A stretch of 64,000 nt of DNA from contig JAFZKY010000061.1 of NCBI GenBank assembly GCA_017551725.1, forward strand, positions 1 through 64,000. The letters are read 5' to 3'. This document shows, one piece after another, positions 36,260-44,383 of this stretch (its first letter is position 1; each line of letters opens with the position of its first letter). Source of the stretch: Bacteroidales bacterium. GTDB lineage: Bacteria > Bacteroidota > Bacteroidia > Bacteroidales > WCHB1-69. The notes below the pieces were generated by a model. That model made no database searches. It worked only from the letters and a program-made list of their open reading frames with translations, and was not told the DNA's origin. The translations under genes and the position numbers were made by a program.

Positions 36260-37446
36260 AACTCTTCAGATCGGAATGGTCGTACCGCGCGGTCGAAGAT
36301 GCCGTTGAGGTAGGCGATCATCATGCCGTAGTTGGATACGGGGATGCCGTGTTCGATGGCGGGCCGTAGGCGGTTTAGGAGTTGCCGGCGGGTAATCATG
36401 CAGCCGCCGCACTGGATGACCATGGCGTATTGGCGGATGTCGGGAATCTGGTTGAGGCCGGCCACAAAATCGAAATGTAATTCTTTGCCGGTATGCTGTT
36501 GGATCCAGCGGGGCAGTTTGCCGCGTCCGATATCCTCGCAGGAGGTGCGGTGCGTGCAGGACTCCAGCATGAGGATGCGGTCGCCGTCGTGCAGCTGGTC
36601 AACCATCGGGGTGCCTTGCAGGTAGTGCTCGAAGTCGCCCTTGTGATGGGCCAGCACGATGCTGAAGCCCGTGAGCGGGACAGCCTCCGGCACGTCCCGG
36701 GCCACGCGGGCGAACATCTGGCTGTCGGTGACCACCAGCGCGGGAAGTTCGTGGTCGGCAATCCACCCGGCCACCTTGTCCTCTTTCAGCACGATGGCGA
36801 TGGCGTCGTTGTCGAGGATGTCGCGAATCATCTGCACTTGCGGCAGGATAAGCCGGCCCTCGGGGGCTTCCGAATCGATGGGGGTGACCAGCACCACGGT
36901 GTCGCCCTCGCGGATGATGTCGCCCAACAGGGAGTGCGAGATGTAGGCCGACGGGGGCATCTTGGCCACGACGGCCTCCAGCATGGCAGCGATGCCGTCG
37001 CCGGTTTTGGCGCTCACCTCGTACATGTTGTCGGCGATGACGCCGTCGGTCACGCGCTGCGGCTCATTCAGGTCGGATTTGTTGTTGACGATGATGAACG
37101 GAATCTCGTATTCGTGGAAATGGTCGGCCAACATCCGCTCGGGTTGTCCGTATTGGTGGTTGGTGGTGACGAGGATGGCGAAGTCGATGGTGGGCAGCAC
37201 GTCCAAGGTCTTCCGGATGCGTTTCTGCCCGATGGTGCCTTCGTCGTCGATGCCGGCGGTGTCGATAAGGATGACGGGCCCGATGCCGAAGATCTCGATG
37301 GACTTGCGCACGGGGTCGGTGGTGGTGCCGGCGTGTGGGTCCACGATGGCGATGTCCTGGCCGGTAATCGCGTTGATGAGCGAGCTTTTGCCGTTGTTGC
37401 GCCGCCCGAAGATGCCGATATGCGGTTTGTTTTCTCTACCTTTCAT
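36256..37446 (-). CDS. hydF: [FeFe]-hydrogenase H-cluster maturation GTPase HydF
   Basis: 396 residues from the ATG at 37446, 7 bp after rimO ends; an upstream in-frame ATG at 37491 would overlap rimO by 38 bp. GTPase domain: GRRNNGKSSLINAI, DTAG, and NKSD. Dimerisation domain in the middle. The C-terminal iron-sulfur domain shows CTHRTSCEDIGRGKLP and QCGGC. HydF is the scaffold that delivers the 2Fe subcluster to [FeFe] hydrogenase, so this organism is probably a hydrogen-producing anaerobe. The radical SAM partners HydE and HydG are not in the window. Its stop overlaps the stop of the convergent gene. Confidence 0.93.
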   Translation of the reverse strand: MKGRENKPHIGIFGRRNNGKSSLINAITGQDIAIVDPHAGTTTDPVRKSIEIFGIGPVILIDTAGIDDEGTIGQKRIRKTLDVLPTIDFAILVTTNHQYGQPERMLADHFHEYEIPFIIVNNKSDLNEPQRVTDGVIADNMYEVSAKTGDGIAAMLEAVVAKMPPSAYISHSLLGDIIREGDTVVLVTPIDSEAPEGRLILPQVQMIRDILDNDAIAIVLKEDKVAGWIADHELPALVVTDSQMFARVARDVPEAVPLTGFSIVLAHHKGDFEHYLQGTPMVDQLHDGDRILMLESCTHRTSCEDIGRGKLPRWIQQHTGKELHFDFVAGLNQIPDIRQYAMVIQCGGCMITRRQLLNRLRPAIEHGIPVSNYGMMIAYLNGIFDRAVRPFRSEEF

Positions 37447-37453
37447 GATATAA

Positions 37454-38728
37454 CTATTGTACAGTCCCATACAGGTCATATTCCGCAGCATCGGTGATTT
37501 CCACGTTGTAAAATTCCCCGATGGTGAGGGCTTTTTCTTTGGAAATCAGCACGCTGTTATCTACATCGGGCGAGTCGAACTCGGTGCGGCCCACGTAGTG
37601 GTCGCGCTCCTCGCCGTCGATGATGACACGGAGGGTGCTGCCCACTTTCGACTGATTGATTTCCAGCGAGATGGTCTCCTGCAGCTGCATGATCTCGCCC
37701 ACGCGGCGGGTTTTGATGTTGCGGCGTATGGGGTCGCCCAGCGGGTAGGCGGGGGTGTCTTCTTCCTGCGAGTAGGCGAACACGCCGAGGCGCTCGAACC
37801 GGTTGCGGCGCACGAATTCCACGAGTTCCTTATGTTGTTCGAGTGTCTCGCCCGGGTAGCCGGAGATGAGCGTTGTGCGCAGGGCGATGCCGGGCACCGT
37901 CTCGCGGATGCGGGCGATGAGGTCGTAGATGTACTGCGAACCACCGCCCCGGCGCATATCCTTGAGGATGGCGTCGCTGATGTGCTGGAAGGGGATGTCG
38001 AGGTAGCGGCAGAACTGCGGGTAGGCGTTCATCACGTCCAGAATCTCGTAGGGGAAGTTGAGCGGGTAGGCGTAATGCAGCCGGTACCATTCGATGCCGT
38101 GCACCTGGGCCAGAGCCTCCATCAGGTTGGCCAGCTCGCGTTTGCCGGTGAGGTCGATGCCGTAGTAGGTGAGGTCCTGTGCGATGAGCATCACCTCCTT
38201 CACGCCCTGGTCGGCCAGCTTGCGCACCTCCTCTACCAGCAGAGGGATGGGCTTGGAAACCTGCTTGCCGCGGATGAGCGGGATGGCGCAATAGGAGCAT
38301 TGGTGGTCGCAGCCTTCCGACACCTTGAGGTATGCGTAGTGGGGTGGGGTGGAGAGCAGTCGGTCACTGGTGCCTAACAGGTCGAACTCGTTGGCATCCA
38401 CCATCTTGTGCAAATCTGCGAAGGTGTAGAACCCGTCCACCTCGGGCAACTCGGCCTCCAGCTCCGCCTTGCAGCGCTGGGCCAGACAGCCCACCACGTA
38501 CAGCTTCTTGATGTGGCGGCGCATCTTGCGCTCCACCTGGACAAGGATCTCATTGACCGACTCCTCGCGCGCGTCGCCGATGAAGCTGCACGTGTTGAGG
38601 ATGACGATGTCGCTCTTCATGGTGCCCTCGAAGAAGACGCGGTGCCCCAGCCGTTGCAGCCGGGCAGCCAGCACTTCCGAATCTACGATGTTCTTGGAAC
38701 ATCCTAAGGTTATGATGTTTACAGTCAT
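37454..38728 (-). CDS. rimO: Ribosomal protein S12 methylthiotransferase RimO
   Basis: 424 residues. N-terminal UPF0004 domain with Cys ligands (ITLGCSKNIVDSE, NTCSFI, VVGCLAQRC). The radical SAM domain has the CxxxCxxC motif in EGCDHQCSYCAIPLIRG. The C-terminus is a TRAM domain (about 360-424). It methylthiolates an aspartate of ribosomal protein S12. The SKNIVDSE segment distinguishes it from MiaB. It is co-transcribed with hydF, both being iron-sulfur proteins. Confidence 0.95.
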   Translation of the reverse strand: MTVNIITLGCSKNIVDSEVLAARLQRLGHRVFFEGTMKSDIVILNTCSFIGDAREESVNEILVQVERKMRRHIKKLYVVGCLAQRCKAELEAELPEVDGFYTFADLHKMVDANEFDLLGTSDRLLSTPPHYAYLKVSEGCDHQCSYCAIPLIRGKQVSKPIPLLVEEVRKLADQGVKEVMLIAQDLTYYGIDLTGKRELANLMEALAQVHGIEWYRLHYAYPLNFPYEILDVMNAYPQFCRYLDIPFQHISDAILKDMRRGGGSQYIYDLIARIRETVPGIALRTTLISGYPGETLEQHKELVEFVRRNRFERLGVFAYSQEEDTPAYPLGDPIRRNIKTRRVGEIMQLQETISLEINQSKVGSTLRVIIDGEERDHYVGRTEFDSPDVDNSVLISKEKALTIGEFYNVEITDAAEYDLYGTVQ

Positions 38729-38753
38729 TTTCTCTGTATGATTTTAAAACGGC

Positions 38754-38783
38754 AAACCTACATTTTTTTTCGGAATTATCAAA
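38754..38783 (-). promoter_or_regulatory. Promoter of rimO-hydF
   Basis: On the minus strand TTG (38783-38781), exactly 19 bp, then TAGGTTTG (38761-38754), 26 bp before the rimO ATG. A full match to the Bacteroidota consensus. Confidence 0.7.
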
Positions 38784-38895
38784 ATGCCATATCTGTTTAT
38801 CCATTGTGCCGTTTTTCAGGAAAAGAATGGATAAATTGGGAAAATGATGCGTGTTTTCTATGGTATTCGGATTTTCAGGATAAAAGAAAAAAACG

Positions 38896-38903
38896 TACCT
38901 TTG
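38896..38903 (+). promoter_or_regulatory. Promoter -7 element ahead of the surface-glycan locus
   Basis: TACCTTTG, about 62 bp before the UpxY-like ATG. No TTG at 19 bp. No invertible-promoter inverted repeats of the Bacteroides capsule type were noticed on either side. Confidence 0.5.
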
Positions 38904-38965
38904 CAACGGCTATTCTATGGAGTCTTCCATCCGAATGATGCCATAAGACACGCCGCTGCACAATA

Positions 38966-39658
38966 ATGGAAGAAGTGGTGAAACTGGCTGGCAGACAGCA
39001 AGATGAAAATCCTGTCAGCGCTGAATGTAGTGTTCTTGTTCATCCCGAAGTTGAAAAAAGCAACAGCGGGAAGTCGGTGGGGTATGCGCCGCAGCCGGAG
39101 GTGCGCTACTGGTTTCCCATCCGCGCCACCTACCACCGCGCTCAGAAAGTGTACGACCGGCTGGTGGCGCTTGGCAACGACCGCCTTGAACCGTACCTTC
39201 CGACACTCTGTCGCGTTGAAGAGGACGAGAATACCGGCAATTCAGTGATAAAGGAGGAACCGTTGGACAAAAGCCTATTGTTTGTGCGCACCACGTTTCT
39301 GGATTTTCGGAAGTTGTTGGAAAATCCGTTGTTAATTCCGGGATTGACACCTTATTACAACCATTTTAAAACCAATGGGTTCGGTAAAAACGAGTTGCTG
39401 ACGGTGCCCGACCGGCAGATGGAGAGCTTCAAGATCATTGTCGAGTCGCGCAATCAGAACATCATCGTCAGGCAATCTGAAGTGCCGAAGATCATCGAGG
39501 GCGACCGGGTGGTCGTCACAGACGGTGCTTTCGCTGGCGTGGAGGGCGTGGTGATGAAATACAAGCACCAAAAGCGCGTCTTCGTGCAGCTGCACGGCGT
39601 CGGCATCTACGCCACGGCCTATGTGCCGGGGGCGTGGCTGAAGAAAATTGATAATTGA
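38966..39658 (+). CDS. UpxY-family (NusG-like) transcription antiterminator
   Basis: 230 residues. After a ~45-residue variable N-terminus comes a NusG N-terminal (NGN) fold (RYWFPIRATYHRAQKVYDRL to PLDKSLLFVRTT). A C-terminal KOW domain follows (EGDRVVVTDGAFAGVEGVVM). UpxY proteins ride on RNA polymerase and let it read through the leader of their own capsule operon. It is the first gene of the glycan locus, the usual place. Only 64 bp separate it from the flippase, with a palindrome between. No UpxZ partner was found. Confidence 0.88.
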   Translation: MEEVVKLAGRQQDENPVSAECSVLVHPEVEKSNSGKSVGYAPQPEVRYWFPIRATYHRAQKVYDRLVALGNDRLEPYLPTLCRVEEDENTGNSVIKEEPLDKSLLFVRTTFLDFRKLLENPLLIPGLTPYYNHFKTNGFGKNELLTVPDRQMESFKIIVESRNQNIIVRQSEVPKIIEGDRVVVTDGAFAGVEGVVMKYKHQKRVFVQLHGVGIYATAYVPGAWLKKIDN

Positions 39659-39661
39659 AAT

Positions 39662-39689
39662 GTAGAGACGCAGTGCACTGCGTCTCTAC
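39662..39689. repeat. 28-nt perfect palindrome, GTAGAGACGC family
   Basis: GTAGAGACGCAGTG followed by its exact reverse complement. Second copy of the element at 29720-29746. It lies 4 bp after the antiterminator gene and is followed by a CCTATCCCCTGTTCCC simple repeat. It could be a hairpin read by the antiterminated transcript. Confidence 0.82.
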
Positions 39690-39722
39690 CTATCCCCTGT
39701 TCCCTAAAACCTATCCCCTATC

Positions 39723-41246
39723 ATGGGTATCATCGCAAGACAAAGCATCAAAGGCACCATCGCCACCTACATCGGGGTGGCCATCGGCTTCGTGACCACC
39801 TTCTTCATCATCACGTCGTACCTGACGCCGGAGGAGGTCGGATTGACCCGTGTGCTGGTGGATGCTGCCACGCTCTTCAGCTCGCTGGCGCTGATGGGTA
39901 CGGGTTCGTCCACGTTGCGTTTCTATCCGCATTTCAAGGACGACAGCCGCAACCAGCAGGGACTTTATTTCTGGACGCTGATCATTCCCTTTGTCGGTTT
40001 TCTGTTGTTTCTGCTTGTTTTCCTTGTTTTTAAAGGGTTGATAATCCGTGCGTTTGAAGACAATTCCCCGCTATTTGTCAATTATGTCTATTTCACACTT
40101 CCGATGGCCTTCTTCATGCTGTATATGTGTGTGTGCGAGACAAATGCGACAATACTGGAGCGGGTTGCGGTTCCGCGTGCCATTCGCGAGGTCTTTATCC
40201 GTGTCAGCCTTTTGGTTGGTTACCTGCTCTATGGTTTATGGCATGTGATAAATTTGGATGGGCTGGTGATTGTCTTTTGCGCGACGTATGGGCTGGGAGC
40301 AGTGCTGAATCTTTGTTATCTTCTTTTCTCACAGAAGATTTCGTTCAAGCCCGATTTCAGTAACATTACGCCAGAGTTGCGTCGCGATTTCCTGTGGTAC
40401 ACTCTGTTCTTGATTACGGCGGCGTTGGTGGGCAGCGTGATGCCCACGCTGAGCAGCTTCTTCATCAGCGCCAAGATGGGCTTGATGTTCACGGGTATCT
40501 ATGCCATAGCCAACTACATAGCCACCATGGTGGAGATTCCGTCGCGGTCGTTGAACGCCATCGTGCAGCCGCGCATCGCAGTGGCGTTGCGGGCCACACC
40601 CGCCGACTTGTCCACAGCCACGCGACTGTATCAGCAAGTGTCGTTGAACCAGCTGCTTGTGGGCATGGTGATCTTTATTTTGATTTGGATAAATATTGAC
40701 CTCTTTTTCGACCTTTTGCCCAATGGGGAGCAGTATGCTGCGGGCAAATGGGTGGTGCTGATATTGGCCACTTCCAAACTGATTACGTCAGCTTTTGCTA
40801 TTGGCAGTTCTGCCCTCAGTTACACTCGTTGGTACTATACTGGTTTGTTCTTCACGCTTTTACTGATGGTATTGTCAATCTTTTTGAATAACTATCTGAT
40901 TCCGATTTGCGGCATTGAGGGTGGTGCGTTGGCCACGTTGGGCTCCAACGTCATCTATTACATCCTGCTGTTGTTGTATGTCAAGTGGCGGGTGGGCACC
41001 TATCCGTTCAGTTGGGGGCAGTTCAAAGTGCTGGCGGTGGGCGTGCTGATGTTCATCCTCAACTATTTGATACTCTTTGTTGTAGGCAAGATTGTTACGG
41101 AGCCTTCGTTAGCATTCCGGGTAGTGGAGGGCGTGGTGCGCACGGGCATCGTGTCGCTGGTTGGATTGCTGGTGGTGTATTACTGGAACGTGTCCGCGGA
41201 TGTGAACCGGCTGATAAGAAAAGGATTTCGCCAAATCGCCAAATGA
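39723..41246 (+). CDS. Wzx-type polysaccharide flippase (MATE/MOP superfamily)
   Basis: 507 residues with about 14 transmembrane helices. The N-terminus (RQSIKGTIATYIGVAIGFV) is typical of Bacteroidota lipopolysaccharide or O-antigen flippases. It should move lipid-linked glycan units across the inner membrane. The last residues (FRQIAK) are encoded by the first unit of a 23-bp tandem repeat, so the C-terminus has been changed by it. No Wzy polymerase or glycosyltransferase gene follows. Confidence 0.88.
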   Translation: MGIIARQSIKGTIATYIGVAIGFVTTFFIITSYLTPEEVGLTRVLVDAATLFSSLALMGTGSSTLRFYPHFKDDSRNQQGLYFWTLIIPFVGFLLFLLVFLVFKGLIIRAFEDNSPLFVNYVYFTLPMAFFMLYMCVCETNATILERVAVPRAIREVFIRVSLLVGYLLYGLWHVINLDGLVIVFCATYGLGAVLNLCYLLFSQKISFKPDFSNITPELRRDFLWYTLFLITAALVGSVMPTLSSFFISAKMGLMFTGIYAIANYIATMVEIPSRSLNAIVQPRIAVALRATPADLSTATRLYQQVSLNQLLVGMVIFILIWINIDLFFDLLPNGEQYAAGKWVVLILATSKLITSAFAIGSSALSYTRWYYTGLFFTLLLMVLSIFLNNYLIPICGIEGGALATLGSNVIYYILLLLYVKWRVGTYPFSWGQFKVLAVGVLMFILNYLILFVVGKIVTEPSLAFRVVEGVVRTGIVSLVGLLVVYYWNVSADVNRLIRKGFRQIAK

Positions 41247-41317
41247 AAAATCGTCAAATCGCCAAATGAAAAATCGTCAAATCGCCAAATGAAAAATCGC
41301 CAAATCGCCAAATGAAA
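41232..41317 (+). repeat. 23-bp tandem repeat, about 3.7 copies
   Basis: CAAATCGCCAAATGAAAAATCGT is repeated at 41232-41254, 41255-41277 and 41278-41300 (last base changed), with a partial fourth copy to 41317. It spans the stop codon of the flippase gene and ends just before a truncated ORF. Confidence 0.9.
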
Positions 41318-41334
41318 TTTGTAATTGATTAAAA

Positions 41335-41661
41335 TTGAGTGTATTAGCAGTGCGTGATTTGCGTGTATATGCCGATGCTTTGAACGGTCAGGTATTTCAT
41401 TTCAGGGATAGAAATGGTCTGGAATGTGACACCGTTATCCATTTGCGCAACGGACATTACGGGCTTGTGGAGATTAAATTGGGCGGTGAGAAACTGATTA
41501 ATGAAGGAGCAAGCTCTTTAAATAGATTGGAAACGAAAATTGATGTGGAACGGATGAATGCACCCTCTTTCAAGATGGTGCTTACCGCTGTGGGTAATAT
41601 GGCGTACCATCGTAAAGAGGATGGCGTTTATGTGGTCCCGATAGGATACTTGAAACCATAG
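41335..41661 (+). pseudogene. C-terminal fragment of an AAA_14/DUF4143-type ATPase
   Basis: An open frame of 108 codons without an ATG; it starts after a TGA at 41326-41328. It reads GLECDTVIHLRNGHYGLVEIKLGG, the DUF4143 C-terminal module whose conserved D and E-K pair forms a nuclease-like fold. The P-loop domain and most of the ~400-residue protein are missing. The 23-bp repeat is immediately upstream, so the 5' part was probably lost in the same rearrangement. Confidence 0.75.
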
Positions 41662-41743
41662 ACCGCATTGGTCCCGAAAAGGGCGGCTGCTGGAAGGTGG
41701 AGGAAAAACATTGATTATACTATACAAAGACCATAATGACGAA

Positions 41744-44290
41744 ATGATTAGACGGTTGAAGATATGGCTGCTGTGCGTTGCCGTCCTGACGGTTGCCCGC
41801 GCCCAGAACATCTTGCCCGACAATATGGTGACCGCCGACTGCACGACCAATGCGGAGGTGCAGAATTGGGGTATCGTACAAGGAAGTAGCAGTCAGTCCC
41901 TCTCTCACATGTATGCTCAGCCTTACATTGGTGACATTGACAACGACGGTCAGACCGAGATTGTTACGGTCGGGTATTATGATTCGCCCACAATGTCCTC
42001 ATCCATTATCGTGTATAGTCCGAATCTGCAACTCAAATATACCATCAACACCAGCCCGATGTATGTTTATGGTGGCTATCCTCTGGCTGTTGGCGACGTG
42101 GACAGGGATGGGGTAGCCGAGTTGTTTGTACAAAACAAGGACGGCTTTCTGCGATGCTATCATTATAATGGAACCTTGCTATGGACATCTAATGAATCTT
42201 TGGCGGCGACACAGAACCAAACCCCTAATCTTATCCTGGCCGATGTGAATGGGGACAGCATTCCGGAAATCTGGTCCATGCAAAAAATTTTCAATGCTGT
42301 GTCGGGTGTGGCATTGATGTCGGTGCCTGAACTTATCGGCTACTCCCATCTCTACATGGGTTCGGGAGGAGAATCCTTGATGCCGATATTCGCCGACTTT
42401 GACAATGACGGCATTTTGGAATTGGCTGGCGGCAACAAAGTCTATAAGTTGAACATTACGAATAGTTCTGGCACAACAGGAAACAGTGCAACCCTCTGGA
42501 AGACTATCACCGCTAATGGGGTTGGCGATGGGCTGACCTCCGCGGCGGATATTGACTTGGATGGCTATCTGGATTTGGTGGTGGTGCAAAACGGCTGCAT
42601 GTATGCATGGAAGCCATACAGCGGTGCAGGGAGTAGCCCCGAACTGATTGCCAGCTGCTCATACAGTTCCAGCACGGCTGGTTCTCGCGCTCTGCTGACC
42701 GATGTGGATAATGACGGATATCCGGAAATCTTGTTCACCTTCGCCTATGGAATCACAGCTTACAGATATATGCCTGCAACCCAAAGTCTGCAGCAGATGT
42801 GGTCGAAAAACACCAGCGACGGCTCTGGTGCCACTACCATGACCGCTTTTGATTTCAATCAGGACGGTTCTGTAGAGATTGTATATCGCGATGGGTCGGA
42901 TCTGCGCATCATTGACGGAACCACGGGAAATAACATTTCCACGTTCGCATGTGTAGCGCCCACAGCCGTGGAATATCCCGCTATTGTGGATTTGAATCGG
43001 GATGGGCAGGCGGAAATCATTGCATCCTCCAGTACCTATGACATTAATCATGACAGGCATGCGAAATTGCTGGTCTTTCATAGTCCTGCAAATACTGTTT
43101 GGGCCCCCGCACGTTATGTTTGGAACCAGCATGCCTATAATGTAGTCAATGTCAACAATGATTTGACGATTCCCGCGGTGAACTTCAACCCTGCCACCCC
43201 CTTCACCGACCTGCAGGGTGTGGTGCGCCGTCCGTTCAACAACTTCCTCCAGCAGGCCACCACCTTAGATCAGTATGGAAGGCCCTTCTCACGAATGTTG
43301 AACGTTTCAGCCACAGCGGATACAAGCATAACCTACGGAAACGGTACATTCACCTATTCGTTCAGGTTTTGCAATACCGGCGGACGAATCCTGGAAAACC
43401 CATTCAGCATAACCTATTATGCAGACAGTTATCGCGGTCCGGTAATTCGGACAGAAACCGTTAACAGCGCCCTGTCAGTGGACAATTGTATGACGCGCAC
43501 CGCACAATTCACGGAGGCCGAGTTGCTGGCATTCCCGGGTTTGGAGCATATTGTGGTGGCGGTCAACGACAATGGCACGGGGGTGGCGCAGACGGGTGGC
43601 CAGCAGGAAGAATGTGACACCACTGATAACTTTTTCGTGTTTTCCGCCAATCCGTGCCACATTCCCACAGACACCGTCACAGCCGACATTTGTGTCCGCG
43701 AGCCCTATTCCGATGAGAATTTCAATATTTCCACATCGGAAACGGGAACGGCAGGCACGTCCTATTACCGGCGCACATTCCAGGTGGGAGGCTGCGACAG
43801 TGTTATCGTTTTGAAGCTGCGCGTGCACCCCCGATACGATTTGCACTTCTCGGAGACGATTCCGGAAGGTACGACATACAGCCGTTACGGGATGTATCTG
43901 CACGAGAGCATGATGGAAGGGCGAAGTCGTATCGACACATCCATTACATACCAAAGCAAATACGGCTGCGACAGTATCGTAAATATAAGCATTCAGGTAG
44001 CGACGAATGTCACCTTATATTTGCCCAACGCCATCACCCCATCCAAAGCCGACGGGCAGAACGACTACTTCTTCATCCCTGAAAAGATCCGGAGCCAGAT
44101 GGACGATTTTAAAATTGTCATCTATAACCGGTGGGGGGAAATGGTCTTTTATTCCACCGACAAGGCCTTCGCTTGGCATGGGGATTACAAAGGTAAGATA
44201 TTCTACAACAGCGTTTACCGGTATGTAATCCGCTATTCGGACCATTTCGGGGAGGAGTTCACCGTAAACGGCACCATCACGGTGTTGTAG
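41744..44290 (+). CDS. Type IX secreted FG-GAP/VCBS repeat protein (type B sorting domain)
   Basis: 848 residues from the ATG at 41744, which gives a clean signal peptide (MIRRLKIWLLCVAVLTVARA); a start 11 codons earlier is possible. At least eight calcium-binding repeats of the form DxDxDGxxE are visible (DIDNDGQTEI, DVDRDGVAEL, DFDNDGILEL, DVDNDGYPEI, DLNRDGQAEI and others), making an integrin-like propeller over about residues 50-460. The C-terminus is a gliding-motility-associated type B signal (NAITPSKADGQNDYF, IYNRWGEMVF, to NGTITVL). It is likely a surface adhesin or a structural surface protein and a substrate of the type IX system. Its place inside the glycan locus makes it a candidate glycan carrier (inference). 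Confidence 0.85.
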   Translation: MIRRLKIWLLCVAVLTVARAQNILPDNMVTADCTTNAEVQNWGIVQGSSSQSLSHMYAQPYIGDIDNDGQTEIVTVGYYDSPTMSSSIIVYSPNLQLKYTINTSPMYVYGGYPLAVGDVDRDGVAELFVQNKDGFLRCYHYNGTLLWTSNESLAATQNQTPNLILADVNGDSIPEIWSMQKIFNAVSGVALMSVPELIGYSHLYMGSGGESLMPIFADFDNDGILELAGGNKVYKLNITNSSGTTGNSATLWKTITANGVGDGLTSAADIDLDGYLDLVVVQNGCMYAWKPYSGAGSSPELIASCSYSSSTAGSRALLTDVDNDGYPEILFTFAYGITAYRYMPATQSLQQMWSKNTSDGSGATTMTAFDFNQDGSVEIVYRDGSDLRIIDGTTGNNISTFACVAPTAVEYPAIVDLNRDGQAEIIASSSTYDINHDRHAKLLVFHSPANTVWAPARYVWNQHAYNVVNVNNDLTIPAVNFNPATPFTDLQGVVRRPFNNFLQQATTLDQYGRPFSRMLNVSATADTSITYGNGTFTYSFRFCNTGGRILENPFSITYYADSYRGPVIRTETVNSALSVDNCMTRTAQFTEAELLAFPGLEHIVVAVNDNGTGVAQTGGQQEECDTTDNFFVFSANPCHIPTDTVTADICVREPYSDENFNISTSETGTAGTSYYRRTFQVGGCDSVIVLKLRVHPRYDLHFSETIPEGTTYSRYGMYLHESMMEGRSRIDTSITYQSKYGCDSIVNISIQVATNVTLYLPNAITPSKADGQNDYFFIPEKIRSQMDDFKIVIYNRWGEMVFYSTDKAFAWHGDYKGKIFYNSVYRYVIRYSDHFGEEFTVNGTITVL

Positions 44291-44345
44291 GGAGTATGAA
44301 GCCATTGTTGACAGTTGTTGTAATTAAACGAAACGAAAAAAGTTG

Positions 44346-44353
44346 TACTTTTG
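44346..44353 (+). promoter_or_regulatory. Promoter -7 element of the legionaminate operon
   Basis: TACTTTTG, 30 bp before the legB ATG, in the 93-bp gap after the FG-GAP gene. No TTG at 19 bp. Confidence 0.5.
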
Positions 44354-44383
44354 CAATCTTAATTCATAATTGGAAGATTTTCA

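Noticed and set aside
38729..38965. Invertible promoter of the Bacteroides capsule type before the UpxY gene
   Set aside because: No long inverted repeats flanking the promoter region and no site-specific recombinase gene in the window were seen.
41232..41317. CRISPR array
   Set aside because: Units are contiguous 23-bp repeats without spacers, and no cas genes are present.
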